Shown piece by piece: positions 50,301-62,300 of a stretch of DNA of 64,000 nucleotides. A program made the position numbers and the translations under genes. Every line of letters starts with the position of its first letter. Positions within the stretch are counted from its first letter, which is position 1. Source of the stretch: Mactra quadrangularis (lineage: Eukaryota; Mollusca; Bivalvia; Venerida; Mactridae); contig CM046299.1 of the NCBI GenBank assembly GCA_025267735.1, positions 30,829,987 to 30,893,986 on the forward strand, read 5' to 3'. The notes under the pieces are model-generated. The model saw nothing but the letters and a program-made list of their open reading frames with translations, searched no databases and was not told the origin of the DNA.

Positions 50301-53300
50301 TATGTGAGAGTAGCCCATGTATTAAGGATATGCCCTATTGGTTTTGGGGCCCCAGGGTCAAAGTTCAAGGTCACAGGGGCATCATATTGAAAAACATTGT
50401 GCCGGTGATAACTCAACCATGGCTGTACCTAGGTTCTCAAAATCTTTGCTTTGGATAGCCCTCCAGTTGAGGGTGGGACCTATTCTGAGATCCCCGGGTC
50501 ATTGGTCAAGGTCACAGGGACTTCATATGAGATAGAACACAGCATGGACTGCACACAAGCGTATAATGCCCCGCCCAGCGGAGCTCTTGTTTTAACAGGA
50601 CATTATCTATATTTTGATGTAAAACACAGCTTTTATTATCCCCTTGGTTATAATAGAGTCAAATTAAATGTTACATGTATACCTACAAACACAGAGCTAG
50701 CTATCAAATGATCACCAGTCCAATGTTGTAACCACTCACCACATCTTATCCTGTGATTTTTACAGTAACATTACTATAGTCTTCAAATGGTTGTGTCTGC
50801 CCGTGTAATAAAAACATTTATAACATTCTTTATCAGTGAAATGTAGTAATTACACTTTGTATTCTAGAACATCTAGGCAAGGGCAGGGAGGCAGAAAAAT
50901 GGGCTGGGCACACCGTGGGTTGATGTTTCAAAGTAACTTTAACTTCATAGGAAAGATTTAAAGTAACTGTTTATGCATAAGGAAGGGCAAAATGGGCTGT
51001 GAGGAAGGAAAAAAAAAGGAAGGGTGCAATGCCCAGCTGTTCTGCTTTAAAATACCCCCTAGTAAAATCATACAAAGACAATATTTTGTAAGTTTTATGA
51101 TGTGCTATATTTTATACAGAGAGAAAGATACATTATGGAAGAAGACAGATAAACTATCCTATCAACAAAGATTACAAGCATCAGAGAAATGGATGGATGA
51201 TAATAAAGTATCACATTGTATTGGTTGTAATACAGAATTCTCTTTTACCTTGAGAAAGGTATATACACTCTTGTCTTTATACATTATATAACTTCTTTAT
51301 TTGTATACATGTGTTGTAGCTTTCATTTTATTACTGTGCATTCTACAAGTAAAAAAATGATGATTTAGGTAGATTTGACCATTGTCTTTGATTCAACTTG
51401 TGGTTCTGCCTATAGATATTTCACTTATTTCAAGTGTTTTTTTCATTGTCTCCTAAACTAAGCATTTCAATGCTGTATAAAGTAAATCACTAAAAACACA
51501 AGTATACTTAATAAAAGAGTTTAACAGAGTAGATCTTACATTAGACATGTAATATCTAAATAGCAAGTACTATTAGGTTTGAATAACATTCAAAATCTAC
51601 TGTGTTGTTTCATTGATCAAAATCAAATCTCTAATTGTTTGATTCTTGGGAATCAGAAGCAAACTTATCTGATGGTGATTTAACTCAGTACAATGTAGTT
51701 GCAACTGTCTAACTAAAATAGTTTATATGAAAATTATACATATTATTAAACCTTTGATAAAGAAGGGCTGTTGCTAATCTGTCTTGTCTGTGGACAATTG
51801 TTTGTCCAGGTTATAATTTGACCTCCCAGGTATCTAAGGTTACCAAATATTATTTGTGGGTGGGTCATTTTAACCACTCTAGGTATTATATACTGAGGAA
51901 TCAAGGATTAATGCCACAAATCTAACTGCATGAACCTATAAACTGTGGTACAATGCACCACTTAGCAGAGCTTTTGAGTAAGTTTAATGTAGGTATAGTC
52001 TGACAATATTAACCTCAGCTTGACCTTTATGCAAGAATATATTAAACTTGGTATTTACAGTCTATTTTTGTCTTCATTTGTAAATGGTGCTTTATCGGAA
52101 GCTTTCGGCAAAATTTAGTAATTTACGCATACTGAACAATTACTATTGTTGTATAAGAATAAATACTTTTAAACTGTGCCACAATATTGCGACCTTAAGT
52201 GTTTTCACCGAACAAATGTGTCCAAAATTAAAAATACAATAACATGCCATGCTTACAAAATCAGTTTATATTCACATAGGTTGTTATAAACATGTGTAAA
52301 ACCGTATTCACTCATAAGAAAACTTACAATTTAATGTAAGTGAAGTGTGTAATTATTTTAATTAGGTAGTTCAAGCTCAGGTTAATATTGTCGCACTATA
52401 AATATATATAATAAATATTACATATTTTATGATTTCAGCATCATTGTAGATTATGTGGACGAATATTTTGTCATAATTGTAGCAGTAACTATGTCTATAC
52501 AGCTTCTAGCAGGTAATTTAATATATAATGAATGATTATAATCATGGCTATTTTATTGCTTCATGCTTACACACGTTCACTGAATTTACAGCTATTACCC
52601 CTTGTCATAGGACTAATAATACAATCAAACTTGTATTAAGCAACCATCCAAGTGAGAGACTAAAAGTGGTCGTTTAAGACAATGGTCTCTTAAGACAAAT
52701 GTTGATTACCGACCTTGAAGCCGTACTGACATTTTAAAATTCGTCATTTTCGTAGAAGATTAATCTGTCAACGGGACGATTTTAACTGATGGGTTTTTAT
52801 TGAATTGTCATCAAATGCATACAAATAATGGACAAATCGATTTCCTTTCTTTTAACCTTCCTAAATTCAGCTTTAAATTGCAATAATTTATATCAATTAA
52901 GTGAAACTTTGGTTTTAATAACGATTGCGAAACAGCTGTTTTTTGTTTACGTACATGTTAAAACCCGTACTTCCTAGTCATTTTCCTCCATAAAAACAAC
53001 CAATATTTAGGTCATCAAAGTAAAGGCTGTTACAGTTAAAACTGTGAAAGTTACACAAGTAATAAGAATTAATTGTGATAATTGTCCAACATACCAGCTA
53101 ATTATACCCCCGCTTCAAAGAAGAGGGGGGTATACTGTTTTACCCTTGTCCGTCACAAAATTTCCGTCACAGTTTTCTCAGCAACTATAACATGCAGCAG
53201 CCTAATACTTTGCACATTGCTTCATCCCATAGTCCCATGTGGTGTAAAGCGATTTCATGCTCCTTGCTCATCTACTTCCTGTTTGTCGCATATTTTTAGA

Positions 53301-56300
53301 TTTTTGCGGGGGTATCACTAGTGAGCATTAGCTCACAGATTTACTTGTTCTTTGTTCTAACGAGCGCTGCAAACTGCATGTTGGCCTCGTTTGAAATTGA
53401 AAGTAGAAGGTGACGCTATTTTCGGAAAACGTGTTTATAATGTCCTCAATATTGACCTTTCTTTGTTTAAATAAACGGAGTGTTTTTGCTTTTGTATTTT
53501 TTTTATAAATATAACTTTACACGTTCTATGTATGTATAAAAAGTCAAATTTGCAGTCTCTTGAAATGTTTTGGAAAATGATAACTCTCCACGGTGATTGA
53601 ACGGTAAGAACGGATGTTTAATCGACCCTGACATGGGACTAATTGTTCAGTTGGTATTATGTAATTACATTATAATTGGATCATATTGGTGTTTCTTTGT
53701 TGATTGTTCCCACATACCCCTTTATCTTACAGTATTTATGACTGTTAATTATTGATTTTTAGAGCCTGACATGTGACTTTAGGTGATAGACATTGAGACG
53801 ACGTACTCCCGGTGTATATTTCTGATTACCGTTTTTTAATGATTTTCGCCAAATTCGATTTATTTGAGCCGGTCGTTTAACACAAATAAGTCAGTCAGTT
53901 TTAACCAAAATCAGTGGTGGCTGGTCACGTTAGACAAAAGTCGCTTAATGCAATAGTAAAACAGTGTGAAAACGCTCGGGGGATTCCAAACTGGTCGCTT
54001 AAGACAAAGGTCGCTTAATACATGTGGTCGCATGCGCAATTTTGACTGTACTTATCTAGCTATCAATCTCCCTGTGGAGTCTTTTACTCCGCTTATTAAT
54101 GCAGCCAACAAATTGGCGCAACGGAATTATACCACCCTCATTGGTACCCATTTACACTTGAGTGGAGTGAAGCAAATGCAGGTAAATTTCTTCCTCAAGA
54201 AATTAGCAGTGTCCTATTGGATTCGAACCCAGGACCTCTCAATCCCTAAGCGTGAGTCCTACCACTGGACCTCTGCTCCTTTATAAATACTTGTATAGTA
54301 TTTCTTTCTCTCATATTATTTCATCCTACTTATTCACCTAAAAAGTAATGGTTTTAATTTCTTGAAAAAATTGTACACATTTGCTTGTTATTGAATATTT
54401 ACATGGTTATTTTAGATTGGAATGCAGTCAATTAACATACTGTAAAATTGGTCAATAATTTAGTTTATACAGTCAATGTGAATTATTGATGAAACTTTTT
54501 TGTTGACAATATAATTAGTGTACTCTGTTTCCTTCTAATAATTGCAAGTATTTCAAATATTTATTTCTTTGTTAGGATTATTAGATTCTCATCTTTACTT
54601 TTATAGAGGGAGGCTTACTAATAGCATGTATTTTGAAAGAGGGGGCTTGGGCACTTAAAATTTTTGTTTGCACCGAGAAAGACCATAAATTTGACCATAC
54701 ATAACAGAAGATAACATGGCATATCCTTTCTGCTTATATTATCAGGCTTTCTTTAATTATCTTGTCATTATACAGACATATTAAAGAGCTATTAACTTAT
54801 CCTTAGTCTGTCAAATATAGAATTATTTTATCTTTTCATTTGAGTTGAGTTTTTAACCTATTTTGAAGAATTCAGGCCAGTAGACCCCTGATAATATGGA
54901 CAAACTGCTTATATTTTTTCTCTATTATGTCTCCATTTATCTGATAGTTTTATTTTTAGTCAGATTTTCAATGAAAAAATTCGGCTTATATTTTGGCAAA
55001 ACCCGGGCAGGCGGTTGGCGGACGGTCAGGCGTCCATTGCCGTTAACAATTGTGTTAAAGTTTTTCTTTACCGTATATTTCAGCCATTTATTGTAACATT
55101 TTTATGGAACTTTATACAATGATAACATACCATGCTATGAACAGAATTAGACAGTAACCACAACTCTACCTGCCTTTATTATGGATTATTTCCCTTTGTA
55201 TGCAAATGGGATTAGAATCTAACAATTAACTTTCTATAGCCTTATGTAGCTGTTTATATTTTAATATTTCAGTAAGAAATCTCGGGCTTGTACTTCTTGT
55301 TTTATAAATTATAATGAAGCATTAAAACAAGACAAAGAGGAAGGAGATACAGAGATAGAACAAAGTGTAGAGATACCAAGTCGTAAAATACTTGGTAAAT
55401 CTAAATCTGATACTGATACATTAAACTCTAGTAGAATATCTTCATCTATTGCTTCATCAGGTAGGTCCACTTCCTATTTGTTAATTCTTGGTCTCTGTTC
55501 AAGCACGGGTCTGTGGCATGATTATTTTTGTATTATGTGCCACCATCCCCACTCTATACAATCCTGTAACTTGCTATGTTTTTGTTAAAATTTATAAAGT
55601 ACTGTCCAACTTGCAATGGTTTTTTTGGTTAAAATTTTGTTACATTCTGTCCAACTTGCGGTGGCAATAATGTAATTTTTTTCTTCATTAATAAGTAAAT
55701 GGAGAAGTTAGTTTTTCTGTGGCTAAATAATAGGTTTAGTTTTAATGCAACTTAGTTCATTTGTAAGAACTATTTAAAAGTTTTGATATACTGAGTTGTA
55801 ACAGTAAGCATTAAAGCCAACTATGTGTTGCTATTCATTTGTATATATAATGTATATATATTCAGATGAAGACTTAATGGATGTCACTGATAGTGTTAGA
55901 ACAAGTAATGATATGTTGTATGGTGAATCTGATGTAATATCTGAAGTTGGAGCTACTGGTGGGAATGAAACAGATGAAGATAAACTTAAAGATAGTGTCG
56001 GTGCTACTATAAAAAGGTGAGTTGAGATATATTTAATAACAAATTATCTTAATGTGTATATGTTACTAATAATTTGTAACTTGGTATTGCATCAGAAAAA
56101 CAATACAAAGTTCAATATTTGTTTTGCTCATTCATCACATCAGTTCCAATATATGTATTCATGTTCATTCCAATAATACATCATAGCATGACATCATAAC
56201 ATGACATGTGACCAATATGTGGTACTAATCACACATGGATATATATACCAATGTCTTCTATGGATCTCTCCAATAAAACAATCAAAATCCAATCCCATAA

Positions 56301-59300
56301 GTTGAACTGTCTTACTATATGAACTGATGTGATGAATAAAGGTAACAGTTATTGAACTTAGTATTTTTTTACTGATGTAACAACAAGTTACATATAAAGC
56401 TATATGGTTAAATGCCACATAAATTTTAGACTGCATTGAATAAGTCTCTTATTCTGAAATCCCCAGGATGAAGTTGTTTTGCCAAACTTTCAGGGGAGTT
56501 GGTAGTAATCTCCGTAAACAGATATCCTGTAAAGCGTTGTCATACAGGATCTCTTCTGTCTCCGTGGAAGGTCACGTCCAGATGAACTTTGTGTCAACCA
56601 ATCAATGTGTAGCTTTCATCTAGACGAAAACACTATTAATCACATTTTGATTTTGTAATTTCTATTTTTAGACCAAGGTTTGCATGCTTATTTAACAGAG
56701 GTATTATTCACTGTCTGCAATTGAGCGGCTCATTTCATATTGCGTGACGTAGACGATGTAACAAGTTACGTATCATAACAATTTCGTCATGAATATTATG
56801 ATGAGAAAAGGTCACCTGAACGTGACCTTCGTTTGAAAAAGGCCAGATCTAGCGTCTAGAATTAGCGAGTAGGCGAGCGAAAATTTTAGATCAGGTTTTA
56901 ATCAGATTGAGTTGGTAGTCAAATTAGATCATCACATCAATATAAAATACACTCAATATAAATGTAGAATTGTGTCTACTCATTATTTGTAGCCCCTGTC
57001 AAAGATGTCTGTCTACCTGTCTTTACTGATAAAGTTGCTCACTGTCATAATATAGTGGAGTTATTTTAATGAAATATGTATTCATGTGTGTATTAGGATG
57101 TTATATATAAGAAATAGTACACACCACTGAGGGCCTTCTGGTCTAATATTGACCTACCAGTCAGCCTTATTACATATAGTGGACCGAAGCCTAACTTAGT
57201 TTACAAGGTGTCAAAAAAAATTTGCTCCGTGAAAATTACAATGTGGGTTACTCACCACTAATAGATTTGATGCCACTCATTCAGTATAGTTGTTGAAATA
57301 TGGTGAAATTATGCCTGCTTTGTTTTATGTACGTTAAGAAGAAGCCATTTTATGTAAGGTATAATATATTTATTTAGTACAAACAGTGATGAAAAAGGAG
57401 ATAATAATGAAGATAGATTTCATGTTGTTAGTGATGATGAAATACAATTATCATTATCTATATCAATGAGTGGTGATCAAGACAATGAACCAGATTTAGA
57501 TCCAAAGTAAGTTCATGATATACAAACTATCATTTCCAGTATGATATTTTTATTTTAATAAAAATCTGTTTCGCTAACATATAACCTTGTGCTCTGTTGT
57601 TTGTGATACACAATGTAAACCTTGTAAGTATATGCTAGAAAGTGAAAGTCTTGGTAAAACTCTTAATGATATTTGTAGGCTCTTGTCTACTGGCTAAGAC
57701 AAATTTATCAAAGCCAATTTCATTTTTCTGTCTACTTAAGTTAGTTTCAGGACTGGTTTCTGAAAACAAAGAACATTCTTTTGTTGCATAAGGTTATAAT
57801 TATGGAACATTCATGTAAACAATGCCTTTAAAAACATGACTTGCTCTATTAAAACCAATATTTGGAGATGAAATATTAAAAAGTTTAGTTTACATTATAT
57901 TATATTGATTTAAAACATAAAATTAACAGAGTATGTTATGTACTATTTCTAATTAATGTTGTTTGTCAAAGTGGTATACTTGTATTTAAATTGATAAATT
58001 CATTGTAACATTTTCAAATTCCATGTTGTGTTTACAGTATGTCATACAGTATGTGTGTATCTCTGGAAGAATTAAGAAAAGGAGAAGTTAGCAACAAGAA
58101 TGAAGTTTGGATTAAAGCTGGACGTTCATTCTTTGTACCTGTCAAAGTGGAGAGACCTAATTCTGTGTTTGGATGGGAATTCACATCATATCCTAAAGTG
58201 AGTAGTTATACTTCTTATAATTATTAATGTGCATACATAGGGTCATCAGCATTACAAAAAATTGAAATCTATTGTTTGCTTGAAATTCATTGGAATCAGT
58301 TAATTCATATTTACCGCCTGTACTGTTCATCTGTATTATCAGAAGTCAATCTGGTTTTTTATGAAAATGTGGTCCAAAACTAATTTATAATGCCTGCTTA
58401 CATGTTTAATTAGCCCAATCATTCTTTTTTTTATACCCCCGCTTCGAAGAAGAGGGGGGTATACTGTTTTACCCTTGTCCGTGCGTGCGTGCGTCTGTCC
58501 GGCCGTCCCTCCGTCCGTCCGTTACAAAATTTCCGTCGCAGTTTTCTCAGCAACTATAACATGCAGCAGCTTAATACTTTGCATATTGCTTCATCCCATA
58601 GTCCCATGTGGTGTAAAGCGATTTCATGCTCCTTGCTCATCTACTTCCTGTTTGTCGCATATTTTCAGATTTTGGCGGGGGTATCACTAGTGAGCATTAG
58701 CTCACAGATTTACTTGTTTATCATGTTATTGATGAAATAATGAATAACTTTGAAAGACAATTTAATCCAATATTTTACCATAAAGAAAAATAATATATGA
58801 CTTGCCATTCTTAAAAATGTGTTTTTACTATTGTCACAGTGTTTTAAACATTGTTTAAAATTTGGCAATGTAATCTCAAATTACATTGTGATAGCACACA
58901 AATTATATTTGCATTTTAAGATACTCTCATATTTGTTGTATATTTTTTTCCGTCACATTCTATAAGTAGAGAGTGATGCATTCAGTCTGTTTGACTGTTA
59001 GTGTACAAACAAACTCCCAACTGTTGTAACCCCTCCTGGTATTTCATGTTTGATGCCTCTCTATACAGATGGTTCCATGGTTGAATGTCAGACTAAAATA
59101 AGTAATCCAGTGATCCTAGTGCACAGCTACGCATTGACACATAGCTTTTAAATTGTAAATTATCTAGTGAATAGACTATATCCAGAATTCAAATACTTGG
59201 ATTTTCCCCTGTGGTACAAACAAACCTTTATTGTAACAATGAAAATATGTATACAAAAAAAATATAATCATAACCTCATGCTTTTCAACAATAATTTGTC

Positions 59301-62300
59301 ACAAGCTTTGTTTGTACTGCCTATGCACAGAGGGAAAACTTAAAAGTTTGGGGTTCCAAATTAGGTGTACTGTTCCAGCATTTGTTTTTGTTTTTTGGGA
59401 ACACATCTAGTTAAGCGGAACCCAGAAGTAAATATAAATATGTGTGCGCAGTGTGCTGTTTCTATGAGCAGAGGCGCGAAGGTAAATGCCGCTAATTTTC
59501 TGTAATTATGGGGGCTGTTGCCCCCACATCCCCGCTGATATTAAAAATGGATAACAAAAAGCATTTTAAAATAGTAATTTAAAATAATTCATTTAAGAAA
59601 TGAATAAAAAAAACTGCATCAGTCAAAAACAAAATTTGTAAACAACACAACGTCCGAGCATGCGCAATAGTGGGTCCGCTAAACTAGATTCTATCAGTTT
59701 TTTATATATTTGTTTTTCTGTACTCTGATACTTTACGTGAAATATTTTATAATGATCTGTTTCAGGATGTTGTATTTAGCGTAAACTACCGGTCTAGTTT
59801 TAGTACATCATTTAATGATGGACAGACATTAGTTCCACCATGTAAATGTGATTCTCATAAACAAACTGTAAAAGGAGAATTAACAGCTAAACAACCTGGC
59901 ATATATTCTCTATTGTTTGATAATACTTACTCAAGGTAACTACAATTTTATTTTCACAGGTTGCTGTAAAAACTTAGTATTGTATTTTTAAATGCATGGG
60001 TGAAAGTTTTCAATATTAATACTGACTTCAGCAGGGATCATTTTGGGGCGCGATTTCGCGATATTTGCACATTTTCCCAGCAGAAATCGCATGAAAATTT
60101 GCTAAATGGGACAAAAAAATCGCACAACTTGATCTGCCGGTCTTTTCCGATGACCATTGTGTAGGGGACGTAACCCGCGAGGAAGAGATGTAACCAGAGT
60201 CGGTGAAACGGCTTTTATACCGTCCTGCTCGTCAACGCTCTCACTGAAATGCTTGCCGATAAAACGCATTCGATTTTCCAATAGCTTGCAGGGCAAGGGC
60301 TTGAATTAGATCTGAGACCTCGGGTTTTGACGCACAAAAAATCCAAAATACCCTTTTTGACCCTCATTCAAAATCGCCCGTGTGTCAGTTTGACCCGCGT
60401 ATATTTTGTCTTCAAAAGTCATAGTTGAATTGTTGAGCCTATGTTACGTCCGCCTATGTGATGTAATCGACCGATCAGCGATGCGCACTACGCAGGAGTT
60501 GCAGTCCATGTTGATCATTGTATATATTGTCGCCAATGAAGACCAATCAACGTCCGCTCAAAAAAATCAATAATGCTACATGTCGGCCCAATAAGATTGT
60601 TTGCGTAATCAAACGGTTGCAATTAAACAAACACGTGACAAACTGTGATATTGCATTGATTAAAGTAGATAGGGCTTTTTGGATGCTTGGCGTTCAATTG
60701 ATAATTGTATTTAATTATAAGCATGTTTAAATAGACGTAATAATCAGTTTGCAAATGTTTTTTAAGACAATTAAAGTTGACAACAGTAATAATATCTGAT
60801 CAAATGATAATAATAAGCATAAAATTCCACGTCAAAATAATCGTAAAACAAATTATTTTATTATCGTTTTACAATGAACGAAGTTTCATATTTCGTACTG
60901 TCATACATTTTCGCGACCGACGCTATCGCCAATAAAGTGAAAATCGTTAAAATTGCGTTAGTTATTTATTAATATTATTATTTCGAAAGTTAGATCTTCT
61001 TAAATTAGCAATAAGTAAGGGGAAAATTCCCTATTTTTTTTTTCGATTTCAAGAATAAACATCGGTTGAATTTGTGAAAAATATAAAATATTCGTCACGT
61101 AATCTATCAGCTAAAATTGTGTATTAGACTCTAAAAAAACAATAAAATACACCAATTGCTAATTAATAGTATTACTTGCGAAAAGGTTTGATATCTATAG
61201 CAGAACTTATTTTTAAGGAAATATTTAAACAAAGAAGGATCAAAATTAAGGACATTGATACCCCTTAATGCATTTTAATCTCTGATGAACATAAACCAGT
61301 TAGCTAACATGCTAAATCAGAAGAACTGTTCTATTGAAATGAAAAATATATATTTTCAGTTTACAATTTGATACAAAATCTCTATATTCTGTGAATTTTG
61401 TGTAAAACATTTGATACATATTTTAACTCGGCTGCATTTTCTGGGTCTACTCTGTTTGCAATAAAGTGATCTGGGTCTACTCTGTTTGCAATAAAGTGTT
61501 AAGGTATTTCAGGTTGTGAAATAAAAGCCAAGAAAACTAACATTTTTTTAAACTTCTGTTTTATTGACCATCATTAAAAATAAGCATTTACATCTTGTGT
61601 ACATGTAGTACCTTAATGTAATAAAATTCTTGCCGTTTTAATTGAAGTAAAAAAAAAATCTCAACATAATTTGAAATCTCTCACCAAATTTGGTCAAATG
61701 GGATTTTTTCTCTCACCAAAATCTGGACCCAGAATAATCCCTGCTTCAGGTTTATGAGAATAAATTTCTCTATGTATTTCATATGAAATATGTTTTTTCT
61801 GTATTTTAGAAGTAGGTTTTCAGTATTTTCAAACTTTTTACTTTCACCCTTGTAAATGTCACAGGGTATTGTCATACTAGTAAGTCCCAGTTTAATAGTG
61901 GCACAGGTTAATGTAAAGAGAGTGTATTGTAAAGGATTCTAATAACAATACAGTCATATACTAGTAAGGTAAAACGCTTCATATTCATGTAAGAATATGG
62001 AACACAGGTTTTTATGATTTTGTTAATATTGAATTTTGTAAAGGGTTTGTTTCACAATCTTTGGCAAGTAGACGTAGAGGCAGCTTTTTACCTTTATAGT
62101 AGTATTGTATTATTAGATAGTAGTAGAATAAATTATTTTGATCAAGCCACCTATTTTATTTCCAGTCCTCTCATTACCTCTCCAATGTTTGAGCTTCAAT
62201 GAAAATACAGATACATTGTACTTGTTTCATTTTATCTTACCTGAGCATATATGAAATGATAAGACTAAGAGTTAACCCTTGGCAGACATTTTTCAAATTT

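Larger units (their letters stand above)
52513..55272 (+). other. FYCO1: FYCO1 intron 16
   Basis: 2,760 bp. It holds a nested pair of elements (52625-54045 with 53103-53349 inside) and a SINE (54060-54290). The rest (54291-55272) shows nothing. Confidence 0.8.
58198..59765 (+). other. FYCO1: FYCO1 intron 20
   Basis: 1,568 bp with two non-coding elements (58432-58719 and 59407-59687). The rest shows nothing. Confidence 0.8.

Noticed and set aside
37412..50535. Frames of 60-140 codons reading [10 protein letters not shown] and similar
   Set aside because: They are periodic readings of the ~150-bp core repeats of two non-coding elements.
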